From assembly GCF_001429285.1 (NCBI RefSeq), contig NZ_LMJJ01000034.1:63159-127158 (forward strand): a stretch of DNA of 64,000 nucleotides, written 5' to 3'. Under the pieces are notes generated by a model, which was given only the letters and a program-made list of their open reading frames with translations, did not search any database and had not been told where the DNA came from. Positions 49,201 to 57,859 of this stretch are shown piece after piece. Every line of letters starts with the position of its first letter. Position 1 is the stretch's first letter. The DNA comes from Ensifer sp. Root278. Lineage in GTDB: Bacteria > Pseudomonadota > Alphaproteobacteria > Rhizobiales > Rhizobiaceae. Made by a program: the position numbers and the translations under genes.

Positions 49201-49238
49201 TGGAAGCCGGTCACGGAAAGTTGCGACCGGCCGACGCA

Positions 49239-50522
49239 TCAGAGCTTTGCCAGCGCCTGCTCAAGATCGGCGATGATGTCGGAAACGTCTTCGATGCCGA
49301 CCGACAGACGCACGACATCGGGGCCGGCGCCGGCCGCTACCTGCTGCCCGGGCGTCAATTGCCGATGGGTGGTCGAGGCCGGGTGGATGACGAGCGAGCG
49401 TGTGTCGCCAATGTTCGCCAGATGCGAGAACATTTCCAGCCCCTCGACGAAGCGCTTGCCCGCCTCGTAGCCGCCCTTGAGGCCGAAGGTGAAGACGGCA
49501 CCGGCACCCTTCGGCGAATAACGCTGCTGCAGCGCGTGGTTGGGATCGTCCTCAAGCCCGGCATAGTTGACCCACGAAATCTTGTCGTGCGTCTTCAGCC
49601 ACTTGGCGACCGCAAGCGCGTTGTCGCAATGGCGCTGCATGCGCAGCGGCAGGGTCTCGGCGCCGGTCACGAGCATGAAGGCATTGAACGGAGAGATTGC
49701 CGGACCGAAATCGCGCAGTCCCAGGACACGCGCGGCAATGGCGAAAGCGATGTTGCCGAAGGTTTGGTGCAACACGACACCGGCATATTCCGGACGCGGC
49801 TCCGAAAGCATCGGATACTTGCCCGACTTCGACCAGTCGAAGGTACCGCCGTCGACGATGACACCGCCCATCGAATTGCCATGGCCGCCGATGAACTTCG
49901 TCAGCGAATGCACGACGATATCGGCGCCGTGCTCCAGCGGCCGCAGCAAATAGGGTGTCGCCATGGTGTTGTCGACGATCAGCGGCAGGTCGTGCTTGCG
50001 GGCGACCTCGGCGATGGCGGCGATATCCACGAAGGTGCCGCCGGGATTGGCGAGGCTCTCGATGAAGATCGCCTTGGTGCGCCGGTCGATCTTCGCCTCG
50101 AACGAGGCGGGGTCAGCAGGATCGGCCCAGCGCACCTGCCAGTCGAAGGACTTGAAGGCGTGGCCGAACTGGTTGACCGAGCCGCCATAGAGCCGGTTGG
50201 CTGCGACGAAATTGTCGCCCGGGTTCATGATCGTGTGGAAGACGAGCAGCTGAGCCGCATGGCCGGAGGCAACGGCCAGCGCAGCCGTGCCGCCTTCGAG
50301 CGCCGCGATGCGCTCCTCCAGCACCGCCTGGGTCGGGTTCATGATGCGGGTGTAAATGTTGCCGAACTGCTGGAGGCCGAAGAGTGCCGCGGCATGGTCG
50401 GTGTCGTTGAAGACGAAGCTCGTCGTCTGGTAGATCGGCGTCGCCCGCGCGCCCGTGGTCGGATCGGGCTGTGCCCCTGCATGGATTGCGAGCGTGTTGA
50501 AACCAGGGTTGTCTTTCGTCAT
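49239..50522 (-). CDS. metY: O-acetylhomoserine aminocarboxypropyltransferase (sulfhydrylase)
   Basis: A 427-residue PLP enzyme of the Cys/Met metabolism family. It joins O-acetylhomoserine with sulfide to homocysteine in methionine synthesis. The start NPGFNTLAIHAGAQPDPTTG and ATPIYQTTSFVF are typical; the PLP-binding Lys is in HSLTKFIGGHGNSMGG. Length (about 427) fits MetY better than the shorter MetZ/MetB types. GGGAGG stands ahead of the ATG at 50522. A promoter and about a 110-base leader precede it. Confidence 0.9.
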   Translation of the reverse strand: MTKDNPGFNTLAIHAGAQPDPTTGARATPIYQTTSFVFNDTDHAAALFGLQQFGNIYTRIMNPTQAVLEERIAALEGGTAALAVASGHAAQLLVFHTIMNPGDNFVAANRLYGGSVNQFGHAFKSFDWQVRWADPADPASFEAKIDRRTKAIFIESLANPGGTFVDIAAIAEVARKHDLPLIVDNTMATPYLLRPLEHGADIVVHSLTKFIGGHGNSMGGVIVDGGTFDWSKSGKYPMLSEPRPEYAGVVLHQTFGNIAFAIAARVLGLRDFGPAISPFNAFMLVTGAETLPLRMQRHCDNALAVAKWLKTHDKISWVNYAGLEDDPNHALQQRYSPKGAGAVFTFGLKGGYEAGKRFVEGLEMFSHLANIGDTRSLVIHPASTTHRQLTPGQQVAAGAGPDVVRLSVGIEDVSDIIADLEQALAKL

Positions 50523-50640
50523 TTCGTCCCTCCCATGACCAGAGCGCGGCCGCCAGCCGGCGCGCCGAGGACGCTCTATCACCTTGAATCTGCGTGTGAT
50601 CCGCTATCGAACCTCCGTGGCCCAGCGCGGAGGTGGCGGC

Positions 50641-50669
50641 ACTATTCCAGAGCCTACGTGTGCGGTCAA
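50641..50669 (-). promoter_or_regulatory. Promoter of metY
   Basis: On the minus strand TTGACC and AATAGT are 17 bases apart. The leader of about 110 bases holds a short hairpin (CCTCCG / CGGAGG) but matches none of the SAM riboswitch consensus sequences I know. Confidence 0.5.
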
Positions 50670-50690
50670 AGAGGATTTTTACGAAACTGA

Positions 50691-50711
50691 CGGTTGCGCA
50701 AGCCGCAGCCG
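50691..50711 (-). terminator. Possible terminator after the CoA-binding gene
   Basis: An 8-bp stem with one G-T pair (CGGCTGCG / CGCAACCG on the minus strand) and 5-base loop, followed by TCAGTTTCG. It lies 16 bases after the stop codon. Weak T-run. Confidence 0.35.
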
Positions 50712-50726
50712 TTCTGCGGGCCGAGA

Positions 50727-51173
50727 TCAGCCGATCAGGCGCGGATATTCGATTGCCGGACAGCGATCCATGACCACCTTGATCCCGGCCGCTTCCGCCT
50801 TCGCCGCTGCGCCGTCGTGGCGCACCGAAAGCTGTCCCCAGATCACCTTCGGCAGCGTGTCCAGCGCCAGGATCTCGTCAACGAGCGCCGGCAAGGCATG
50901 GGCGGCGCGGAAGACATCGACCATGTCGACCGGTTCCTTCACGTCGGCGAGCCGGCCGACGACGGTCTGGCCCTGAATGGCCTTGCCGACATGGCCGGGG
51001 TTGATCGGAATCACCCGATAGCCCTTGCGCAACAGGAACGCCATGACCCGATGGCTCGGCCGCTCGGCATTCGGCGAGGCACCGACGAGAGCGATCGTCT
51101 TGGTCTCGCGCAGGATGTCGGCGAGATAGTAGTCCGGATAGGGGTCGTGATTCATGTGGGGCTTTTGATCCAT
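50727..51173 (-). CDS. CoA-binding domain protein (YccU family)
   Basis: A 148-residue single Rossmann-domain protein. The nucleotide-binding turn reads TIALVGASPNAERPSHRVMA, followed by GYRVIPINPGH and a C-terminal CPAIEYPRL. This matches the YccU/succinyl-CoA-synthetase-like CoA-binding family; the biological role is unknown. Divergent from the EamA transporter gene with 161 bases between the start codons. Confidence 0.88.
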   Translation of the reverse strand: MDQKPHMNHDPYPDYYLADILRETKTIALVGASPNAERPSHRVMAFLLRKGYRVIPINPGHVGKAIQGQTVVGRLADVKEPVDMVDVFRAAHALPALVDEILALDTLPKVIWGQLSVRHDGAAAKAEAAGIKVVMDRCPAIEYPRLIG

Positions 51174-51334
51174 CTAATTAAACGGCCGTATAATGGGGCC
51201 GCTCCCTTCCAAGTCAACTTCGTGCAGCAATGCGCCTCAGACCCTGACGCAATACAAGACTTTACGGTTGCATTTGCGTGCGAGCGGCGCCACAAGCTTC
51301 ACCAGGCCCGCCACATCGTTTCCGAGGTTCCATC

Positions 51335-52171
51335 TTGCCGCTTGAAGTCATTGCGCTCGTCCTGTTCGGGGCGTTGTTGCACGCGACCTGGAATGCCCTG
51401 GTCAAGGCAGGCTCGGAAAAATCGCTCGACGCAGCAATGATCGCGCTCGGGGCCGCCGCCGTGGCCATCCCCTTCCTGCCATTCCTGCCCCTGCCGAAGC
51501 CGGAAGCCTGGCCCTACATCCTGGTTTCGGCCCTGTTCCAGTTCGCCTATTTCCAGCTCGTCGCCGCCTCCTATCGCGCTGGCGATATCGGTCTTGTCTA
51601 TCCGCTGATGCGCGGTACTGCGCCCTTGATCGTCGCGGCCACCAGCGGCGCGCTGATCGGCGAACAGCTTACCTTCGGTACGATGCTCGGCATTCTGACA
51701 ATCTCTGTCGGCGTGCTGACGCTCGCCTTCGAGTCCAGAAAGGGCGGAAAACACGCGATCGTGCTCGCCCTCCTCAACGCCTGCGTCATCGCCAGCTACA
51801 CCTTTGTCGACGGCATCGGCGCGCGCGTATCGGGCAATGCGATTTCCTACACGCTGTGGATGGCGCTCTTGCCGCCGGTGCTGCTCTTCGCCTGGGCCTT
51901 TGCCCGCCGCGGCATCAAGCCGGTCGCCCGCCACGTCTATAAGAACTGGTGGCGGGGTCTGATCGGCGGCGCCGGATCGATTGGCGCCTATGGCCTGGCG
52001 CTCTGGGCGATGACCAAGGCACCGGTCGCCACCGTCGCCGCCCTTCGCGAGACGTCGATCCTGTTTGCGGTGGTGATCTCCGTCGTGTTCCTCAAGGAAC
52101 CGGTCAGCGTCTGGCGCATTGCCGCTGCCTGCGTCATCGCGCTCGGCGCGCTGCTGCTGAAGCTGGCCTGA
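51335..52171 (+). CDS. EamA/DMT family transporter
   Basis: A 278-residue inner-membrane permease with ten helices, for example LEVIALVLFGALLHATWNAL near the start and VIALGALLLKLA at the end. The substrate is unknown. I chose the TTG at 51335, because GAGG lies eight bases ahead and it begins exactly at the first membrane helix. A GTG at 51278 would add 19 polar residues without any ribosome binding site. This is a different clade from RibN at 31337 and has no riboswitch. Confidence 0.82.
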   Translation: MPLEVIALVLFGALLHATWNALVKAGSEKSLDAAMIALGAAAVAIPFLPFLPLPKPEAWPYILVSALFQFAYFQLVAASYRAGDIGLVYPLMRGTAPLIVAATSGALIGEQLTFGTMLGILTISVGVLTLAFESRKGGKHAIVLALLNACVIASYTFVDGIGARVSGNAISYTLWMALLPPVLLFAWAFARRGIKPVARHVYKNWWRGLIGGAGSIGAYGLALWAMTKAPVATVAALRETSILFAVVISVVFLKEPVSVWRIAAACVIALGALLLKLA

Positions 52172-52183
52172 CGACGCCGCAGA

Positions 52184-53005
52184 TCAGTCTTCCTTCCACT
52201 CCGGCATGCGCTTGCCGAGGAACGCGCCGATGCCATCCTCGGCATCGCGAGCCAGCATATTCTCGACCATCACGCCGACGGCGTAGTCATAGGCCTGCGG
52301 CAGGTCCATCTCCGCCTGGCGGTAAAAGGCTTCCTTGCCGATCTTCAGCGCCTGCGGCGACTTCGAGGCGATCACGGCCGCATATTTGTCGACCACCTGG
52401 CGCAGATACTGCTGCGGCACGATGCGATTGACGAGGCCGAAGTCCTTGGCGGTCGAGGCGTCGATGGTCTCACCGGTGAGCAACATCTCCATTGCCTGCT
52501 TGCGGTGCGCCGCACGCGTAAGCGCGACCATCGGCGTCGAGCAGAAGAGCCCGATGTTGACGCCCGGCGTGCAGAACGTGGAACTGTCGGTGCAGATCGC
52601 CAGGTCGCAGCTTGCGACAAGCTGGCAGCCGGCAGCGGTTGCGAGCCCGTCGATCTCAGCGATGACGGCTTGCGGCAACCGGGTGATCTTCAGCATCAAA
52701 TCGGCACAGAGGCGGATCGTTTGTTCAAAGAAGGCCCGGCCCCGGTCGTCGTCTTCGCGATGCGCGGTCATTTCCTTGAGGTCGTGCCCCGCCGAAAACA
52801 GCTTGCCCGACGCGGCAAGCACGACAACCCTGATTTCCTTGGAGGCGGCGACCGCATCGAACTCGGCGTGCAGCGCCTCCATCATGGCGATAGACAGTAC
52901 ATTGGCCGGCGGGTTGTTGAGCGTCAGGCGCAGCACCGGCCCGGAGCGTTCGCGCAGCAGCAGGCCGTTCGGCTCTTCCTTCTTGAACGATACCACTTCG
53001 GCCAT
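52184..53005 (-). CDS. Enoyl-CoA hydratase/isomerase family protein
   Basis: A 273-residue crotonase-fold enzyme. The oxyanion-hole segments are LFSAGHDLKEM and VIAEIDGLATAAGCQLVASC. The position normally held by catalytic Glu in hydratases reads near CTPGVNIGLFCSTPM, where the first Glu is replaced, so a simple enoyl-CoA hydratase reaction is not certain. It resembles the ECHDC3-type group. Convergent with the EamA gene. Confidence 0.85.
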   Translation of the reverse strand: MAEVVSFKKEEPNGLLLRERSGPVLRLTLNNPPANVLSIAMMEALHAEFDAVAASKEIRVVVLAASGKLFSAGHDLKEMTAHREDDDRGRAFFEQTIRLCADLMLKITRLPQAVIAEIDGLATAAGCQLVASCDLAICTDSSTFCTPGVNIGLFCSTPMVALTRAAHRKQAMEMLLTGETIDASTAKDFGLVNRIVPQQYLRQVVDKYAAVIASKSPQALKIGKEAFYRQAEMDLPQAYDYAVGVMVENMLARDAEDGIGAFLGKRMPEWKED

Positions 53006-53173
53006 CTCTTTCTCCTGAAACTTCTACTCGGGCTTGGTGGTACGCCGGACGCGCGCGCGGTGCAAGCTGACCGGAGAACCAGGCGACGCGTTCCGTCTAA
53101 GACCTTTTTCCGCCTTGCGTCCGGCCGTCGGCCGGTTTCAGGTGGCAGGCGAATATGTTGAAGGATGCTATGA

Positions 53174-53605
53174 ATGACCATCGAGCCGAACATGACCGTC
53201 GACGAACTCAACCGGTTTCTCGACACGGATTTTCCGCAGGTCCACACCGATGGCAAGGTCTTTCACGTCACGGCGGTGGGGCCAGGCTTTGCCACCATGC
53301 GGCTCGATCCGAACGAAAGGCACATCCGTCCGGGCGGCACCGTCTCAGGCCCCACCCTCTTCGCGCTTGCGGACGTTTCCGCCTATGTCGCGCTGATCGC
53401 CCATATCGGTCCGGTCGCGCTTGCGGTTACCACCAATCTCAACATCAACTTCCTGCGCAAGCCGGAACCGGAACCGCTCGAATGCACCTGCCGGATCCTC
53501 AAACTCGGCAAGCGGCTCGCCGTTCTCGACGCATCGATCGTCAAGGTCGGTGACGACGATCTCGTGGCCCATGCAACGGCGACCTATTCGATTCCGCCGC
53601 GTTAA
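53174..53605 (+). CDS. PaaI family acyl-CoA thioesterase
   Basis: A 143-residue hotdog-fold protein. The central motif is GGTVSGPTLFALADVSAYVA, the helix with the active Asp of PaaI-type thioesterases. The C-terminal strand VAHATATYSIPPR is typical. It is divergent from the enoyl-CoA hydratase gene, so both may act on acyl-CoA; the substrate is unknown. Confidence 0.87.
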   Translation: MTIEPNMTVDELNRFLDTDFPQVHTDGKVFHVTAVGPGFATMRLDPNERHIRPGGTVSGPTLFALADVSAYVALIAHIGPVALAVTTNLNINFLRKPEPEPLECTCRILKLGKRLAVLDASIVKVGDDDLVAHATATYSIPPR

Positions 53606-53681
53606 AATGTGGTAACGAAATACCATACATGTAACTTATTGTTTTTACTTATATTTATTTCCATCGCGCAGATTTCACGTT

Positions 53682-53710
53682 CTTGACGCTTGTTTCGCAC
53701 TTGCGTATAA
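53682..53710 (+). promoter_or_regulatory. Promoter of rplM-rpsI
   Basis: CTTGAC and GTATAA are 17 bases apart, close to the rhizobial consensus CTTGAC-N17-CTATAT. The leader of about 115 bases contains G/C-rich hairpins (around 53752-53773 and 53788-53812). Confidence 0.7.
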
Positions 53711-53830
53711 GCTGCCGCAGATCGCGGTCCTCAAGGGCCGCTTTCTTCTTTTGTCCGGGAAACCGGGCAAAACCAAGCAACAAGAAACGCCCGGCGGTTC
53801 GCCGCCCGGGTCCAAAGAAAGAGTTTAGAT

Positions 53831-54295
53831 ATGGCAACCTTCGTTCAGAAGCCTGCAGAGGTGGAGAAGAAGTGGATCATCATCGACGCCGAAGGCCTCG
53901 TTGTTGGTCGCCTCGCTTCCCTCATCGCAAACCGCCTGCGCGGCAAGCACAAAGCTACCTTCACCCCGCATGTTGACGACGGCGACAACGTCATCGTCAT
54001 CAACGCCGAGAAGGCAGTTCTGACGGGCAAGAAGTACACCGACAAGAAGTACTACTGGCACACCGGTTACCCCGGCGGCATCAAGGAGCGCACCGCGCGC
54101 CAGATCATCGAGGGCCGCTTCCCGGAGCGCGTCATCGAGAAGGCCGTCGAGCGCATGGTTCCGCGTGGTCCGCTCGGCCGTCGCCAGATGAAGAACCTGC
54201 GCGTTTACGCAGGCGCCAACCACCCGCATGAAGCACAGCAGCCGGCCGTCCTCGACGTCGCCAAGCTGAACAGCAAGAACACAAGGAGCGCCTAA
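53831..54295 (+). CDS. rplM: 50S ribosomal protein L13
   Basis: A 154-residue ribosomal protein. Typical segments are [36 protein letters not shown] and [20 protein letters not shown]. It is the first gene of the rplM-rpsI operon, two bases ahead of rpsI. Confidence 0.98.
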   Translation: MATFVQKPAEVEKKWIIIDAEGLVVGRLASLIANRLRGKHKATFTPHVDDGDNVIVINAEKAVLTGKKYTDKKYYWHTGYPGGIKERTARQIIEGRFPERVIEKAVERMVPRGPLGRRQMKNLRVYAGANHPHEAQQPAVLDVAKLNSKNTRSA

Positions 54296-54297
54296 TA

Positions 54298-54765
54298 ATG
54301 GCCGACCTTTCCGCTCTCAAGGACATCGCCACGACCGCGGAACCGGCTGCTCCGGTTCACGTCAAGAAGGTCGACGCCCAGGGTCGCTCCTACGCGACCG
54401 GCAAGCGTAAGAACGCTGTTGCCCGCGTATGGGTCAAGCCCGGCTCGGGCAAGATCACCATCAACGGCAAGCCGTACCTCGACTACTTCGCTCGTCCGGT
54501 TCTGCAGATGATCCTGCAGCAGCCGATCGTCGCAGCTGCCCGTGACGGCCAGTTCGACATCGACGCGACGGTCGCCGGTGGCGGTCTCTCCGGCCAGGCC
54601 GGTGCCGTTCGTCACGGCATCTCCAAGGCCCTCACCTACTTCGAACCGGGCCTGCGCTCCGTTCTGAAGCGCGGTGGCTTCCTCACCCGCGACAGCCGCG
54701 TGGTCGAGCGTAAGAAGTACGGCCGTGCGAAGGCACGTCGTTCGTTCCAGTTCTCGAAGCGTTAA
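54298..54765 (+). CDS. rpsI: 30S ribosomal protein S9
   Basis: A 155-residue ribosomal protein. It has an alphaproteobacterial N-terminal extension, the core [20 protein letters not shown] and [19 protein letters not shown], and ends [17 protein letters not shown], the tail that reaches the P-site tRNA. Confidence 0.98.
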   Translation: MADLSALKDIATTAEPAAPVHVKKVDAQGRSYATGKRKNAVARVWVKPGSGKITINGKPYLDYFARPVLQMILQQPIVAAARDGQFDIDATVAGGGLSGQAGAVRHGISKALTYFEPGLRSVLKRGGFLTRDSRVVERKKYGRAKARRSFQFSKR

Positions 54766-54789
54766 TCGCTTCCAAACTGCGACACTTGG

Positions 54790-54818
54790 AAAGGCGGGGC
54801 TTTGCTCCGCCTTTTTTT
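54790..54818 (+). terminator. Terminator of rplM-rpsI
   Basis: A 10-bp stem (aaggcggggc / gctccgcctt, one G-T pair) with a 3-base loop, followed by seven T. It starts 25 bases after the rpsI stop codon. Confidence 0.92.
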
Positions 54819-54869
54819 GTTATCATCGCCCCCACCATATCCCGCAGCATCGATCCTCCGAGGCACAGC

Positions 54870-55208
54870 ATGGCAAGTTCCCCCGCCGCCAAGACCCCAG
54901 AGCCGCCCTACTACATCGTGACATTCTCCTCGCGACGGACGGCCGGCGATCACGGCTACGACAATATGGGCACGGAGATGGAGAGGCTGGCGCGCGAACA
55001 GCCAGGTTTTCTCGGGCTCGAAAGCGTGCGCGGTGCTGATGGCTTCGGCATCACCAATTCCTATTGGGCGGACGAGGAGAGCATCGCGGCGTGGAAAAGT
55101 GACGTCCGGCATCTGACCGCCCAGCGGCTCGGCCGCGAGCGCTGGTACGAGGACTACCAGGTGCGCGTCGGCAAGATCGAGCGGCAATACGGGTTCGAGC
55201 GCTCATAG
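54870..55208 (+). CDS. Antibiotic biosynthesis monooxygenase-type protein
   Basis: A 112-residue dimeric ferredoxin-like fold protein of the ABM type. Recognisable segments are YYIVTFSSRRTAGDHGYDNM, EQPGFLGLESVRG and ITNSYWADEESIAAWKSDV. Many such proteins are heme- or quinol-related or have no known role. GAGG is seven bases ahead of the ATG at 54870; the frame upstream runs into the rpsI terminator and is not coding. Confidence 0.82.
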   Translation: MASSPAAKTPEPPYYIVTFSSRRTAGDHGYDNMGTEMERLAREQPGFLGLESVRGADGFGITNSYWADEESIAAWKSDVRHLTAQRLGRERWYEDYQVRVGKIERQYGFERS

Positions 55209-55237
55209 GGCCCCGGCAGTCGCCATTCCCGGCCGCT

Positions 55238-55711
55238 TCAGATCGGTAGTTCCGTCGTCGACTTGAGTTCACGCAACACGAAGCTCGAAACGACCGTGCG
55301 CACGTGCGGATTGCGCATCAGGTAACGCGTCATGAAGGCATCGTAGCTTTCGACGTCGGTGGCCCGGATCTTCAGCATGTAATCGAAGGTGCCGGATAAA
55401 GCGTAGCATTCCATGATCTCCGGCCGATCGCGCACCAACGCCGAGAAGGCTGCGATCGCCTCGTCATGATGATCCTCCAGCGTCACGTGAGCGATGATGC
55501 AGAGTTTCAGATCCAGCTTTGCCGGGTCGAGAAGCGCCACACGCTTACGGATGACCCCGTCCGTCTCCAGTTCCTGCAGCCGCCGCCAAGCCGAGCTCTG
55601 CGACATGCCCGCCTTTTCCGCCAGCTCCGACAGCGACTGACCGCTATCGGCTTGAATCAGCCGCAACAATTTGCGCAACGGCTGGAAATTTTCCTTCACA
55701 TCGGGCGGCAT
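55238..55711 (-). CDS. Lrp/AsnC family transcriptional regulator
   Basis: A 157-residue regulator. The helix-turn-helix is in QSLSELAEKAGMSQSSAWRR, followed by the RAM/effector domain (LCIIAHVTLEDHHDEAIAAF ... YALSGTFDYMLKIRATDVES). The ATG at 55711 with AGAGGAA upstream gives the usual family start; an open frame extends 55 codons further through the promoter region. It is divergent from phhA, so control of phenylalanine catabolism is the likely role, as for PhhR-type or Lrp-type regulators next to phhA in rhizobia. Confidence 0.9.
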   Translation of the reverse strand: MPPDVKENFQPLRKLLRLIQADSGQSLSELAEKAGMSQSSAWRRLQELETDGVIRKRVALLDPAKLDLKLCIIAHVTLEDHHDEAIAAFSALVRDRPEIMECYALSGTFDYMLKIRATDVESYDAFMTRYLMRNPHVRTVVSSFVLRELKSTTELPI

Positions 55712-55826
55712 AGCGAAATTTCCTCTCGCCAACAGGCGACGATCTGACAACTCTGAAACAAATACTCGCTCCATCAGCGATACAATTGCAACAGAAAGAG
55801 TTGTTCTGACGACATGAGGAGACGTC

Positions 55827-56618
55827 ATGACCAAGGAAAGCACATACACCGCCAAGCTACCGGAGCCTGACGGCACATATCTTTACACCCCGGAAGAAGA
55901 TGCGATCTGGGGCGAGCTCTATCAGCGGCAGATGAAGCTTCTCGCTGACAAGGCCTGCGACGAATATCTGGGAGGAGCAAAGACGCTCGACCTGGGGCCG
56001 TATCATGTGCCGCAGCTGAAGGACGTGAACCGCCGTCTTGCGGAAACCACCGGCTTCGGCGTCGAAGGCGTGCCGGCGCTCATTCCGCCGTCCCGTTTCT
56101 ACGAGCTTCTGTCCCAGGGCAAGTTTCCGCTGGCGACCTTCATCCGCCGGCGTGAGCATATCGACTACATCGAAGAGCCCGACATCTTTCACGAAGTCTT
56201 CGGGCACTGCCCGCTGCTCACCAACCAGAGCTACGCCCACTTCGTCCGTCGCTTCGGCGAGAAGGCCGCTTCGCTCGGCAAAGGTTACTCCTGGCATCTG
56301 TTCCGGATCTTCTGGTTCACCGTCGAGTTCGGCCTGATCAACACGCCAAAGGGCCGCCGCTGCTACGGCGCAGGCATCGTCTCTTCGCCGAACGAGACGC
56401 GCAACGCCATGGAGACACCAGGTGTCGAGTTCCGGCCGTTCGACCTGATGACCGTGCTGCGCACGCCCTATCGCATCGATATCGTGCAGCCTATCTATTA
56501 CGTGATCGACAGCTTCGCCCAGCTCGAAACGATCATCGAGGAAGATATCGCCGCGCGCATCACTGAAGCGAAGGCGCTTGGCGACTTCGCCCCGACCTAC
56601 GAAGCCAAGGCTTCGTAA
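55827..56618 (+). CDS. phhA: Phenylalanine 4-monooxygenase
   Basis: A 263-residue iron- and pterin-dependent enzyme that converts phenylalanine to tyrosine. The iron ligands are His122 and His127 in FHEVFGHCPL and Glu167 in FTVEFGL. Only the catalytic domain is present, as usual in bacteria. GAGGAG lies eight bases before the ATG. The Lrp gene is divergent from it. No pterin dehydratase (phhB) is adjacent. Confidence 0.96.
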   Translation: MTKESTYTAKLPEPDGTYLYTPEEDAIWGELYQRQMKLLADKACDEYLGGAKTLDLGPYHVPQLKDVNRRLAETTGFGVEGVPALIPPSRFYELLSQGKFPLATFIRRREHIDYIEEPDIFHEVFGHCPLLTNQSYAHFVRRFGEKAASLGKGYSWHLFRIFWFTVEFGLINTPKGRRCYGAGIVSSPNETRNAMETPGVEFRPFDLMTVLRTPYRIDIVQPIYYVIDSFAQLETIIEEDIAARITEAKALGDFAPTYEAKAS

Positions 56619-56745
56619 TCGCGGAAGAATCGGCCGGCAGGGCCTTGCCTTGCCGGCGACGATTGTCCAACGTCTCGCCACCACAAGTTAGAGCGGGATA
56701 CGAGCACACGGCTCTCTTCATCCCGCCCTGAAGCAGAGACGGGAC

Positions 56746-57708
56746 ATGGCCAACAGGACAATCGATCATGCGCTGACGGCGCGCTCACTCACATCGGCGG
56801 CATCCGATCCGACGCATGCCGGCATTCTCTCCTTCATGCGCCGCAAATATTCGAAGCAGTTGAAGGGTATCGACGCCGTCGTCTGGGGCATTCCCTTCGA
56901 TGCCGCCACGTCCAACCGTCCTGGCGCCCGCTTCGGGCCACAGGCGATCCGTCGCGCCTCCGCCATCTTCGACAACGATCCGCAGTACCCCTTCGAGCGC
57001 GACCTCTTTGCCGCGATGGCGACGATCGACTACGGCGACTGCCTGCTCGACTATGGCAACCATTCGAAGACGCCGGCGACGATCGAGCGCGAAGCGGTGA
57101 AAATCATCAGAAGCGGCGCTTATCTGCAGACGCTCGGCGGCGACCACTTCATTACCTATCCGATCCTGAAGGCGCAGGCGGCCATCCACGGCCCCCTCGC
57201 CCTCGTGCAGTTCGACGCACACCAGGATACCTGGCCGGACGAACGGGGGCGGATCGATCATGGCTCCTTCGTCGGACGTGCCGCGCGCGAGGGCCTGATC
57301 GATACCGACGCCTCCATCCAGATCGGCATCCGCACCCACGCACCCGAAGACTGCGGTATTCGCATTCTCTATGGCTATGACGTCGAGGAAATGAGTGCTG
57401 CCGAGATTGCCGAAACGATCATCCGGCAGGTCGGCGAACGCAAGGCCTATCTCACCTTCGACATCGATTGCCTCGACCCGGCCTACGCGCCCGGCACCGG
57501 CACGCCGGTTGCCGGCGGCCCGTCGAGCGCCAAGATCCTCTCGGTGCTGCGCAAGCTCGGCGCCCTGACGATTGTCGGCAGCGATGTCGTCGAAGTGGCA
57601 CCCGCCTACGACCATGCCGAAGTCACCGCAATCGCGGGCGCCACTGTCGCCATGTTCATGCTGGGACTGCATGCGGAGAAACTTGCGGAACGCGCACCGC
57701 TGCGCTGA
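56746..57708 (+). CDS. speB: Agmatinase
   Basis: A 320-residue ureohydrolase that converts agmatine to putrescine and urea. The two manganese-binding motifs and neighbours are GGDHFITYP, QFDAHQDTW and TFDIDCLDPAYAPGTGTP. The choice of agmatinase over guanidinobutyrase or arginase rests on overall resemblance, so the exact substrate is less certain than the family. It lies between phhA and argC on the same strand, with 127- and 151-base gaps. Confidence 0.88.
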   Translation: MANRTIDHALTARSLTSAASDPTHAGILSFMRRKYSKQLKGIDAVVWGIPFDAATSNRPGARFGPQAIRRASAIFDNDPQYPFERDLFAAMATIDYGDCLLDYGNHSKTPATIEREAVKIIRSGAYLQTLGGDHFITYPILKAQAAIHGPLALVQFDAHQDTWPDERGRIDHGSFVGRAAREGLIDTDASIQIGIRTHAPEDCGIRILYGYDVEEMSAAEIAETIIRQVGERKAYLTFDIDCLDPAYAPGTGTPVAGGPSSAKILSVLRKLGALTIVGSDVVEVAPAYDHAEVTAIAGATVAMFMLGLHAEKLAERAPLR

Positions 57709-57859
57709 AGAACCGTATCGCCGTTGCGACCAGGGGCGGCTGCTTGTATAGGAACTGACAGGGCTGGCGGCGGTCCGCCGGCCTGTTGAGAAATTGATTC
57801 AATTTTATGCCAGAATGATTCCGGAACTATCCGTAAATCACTGACAGAACGGGAAAATC

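Noticed and set aside
50523-50640. SAM-II or related riboswitch ahead of metY
   Set aside because: The leader lacks the conserved sequence blocks of the SAM classes I know; only a short hairpin is seen.
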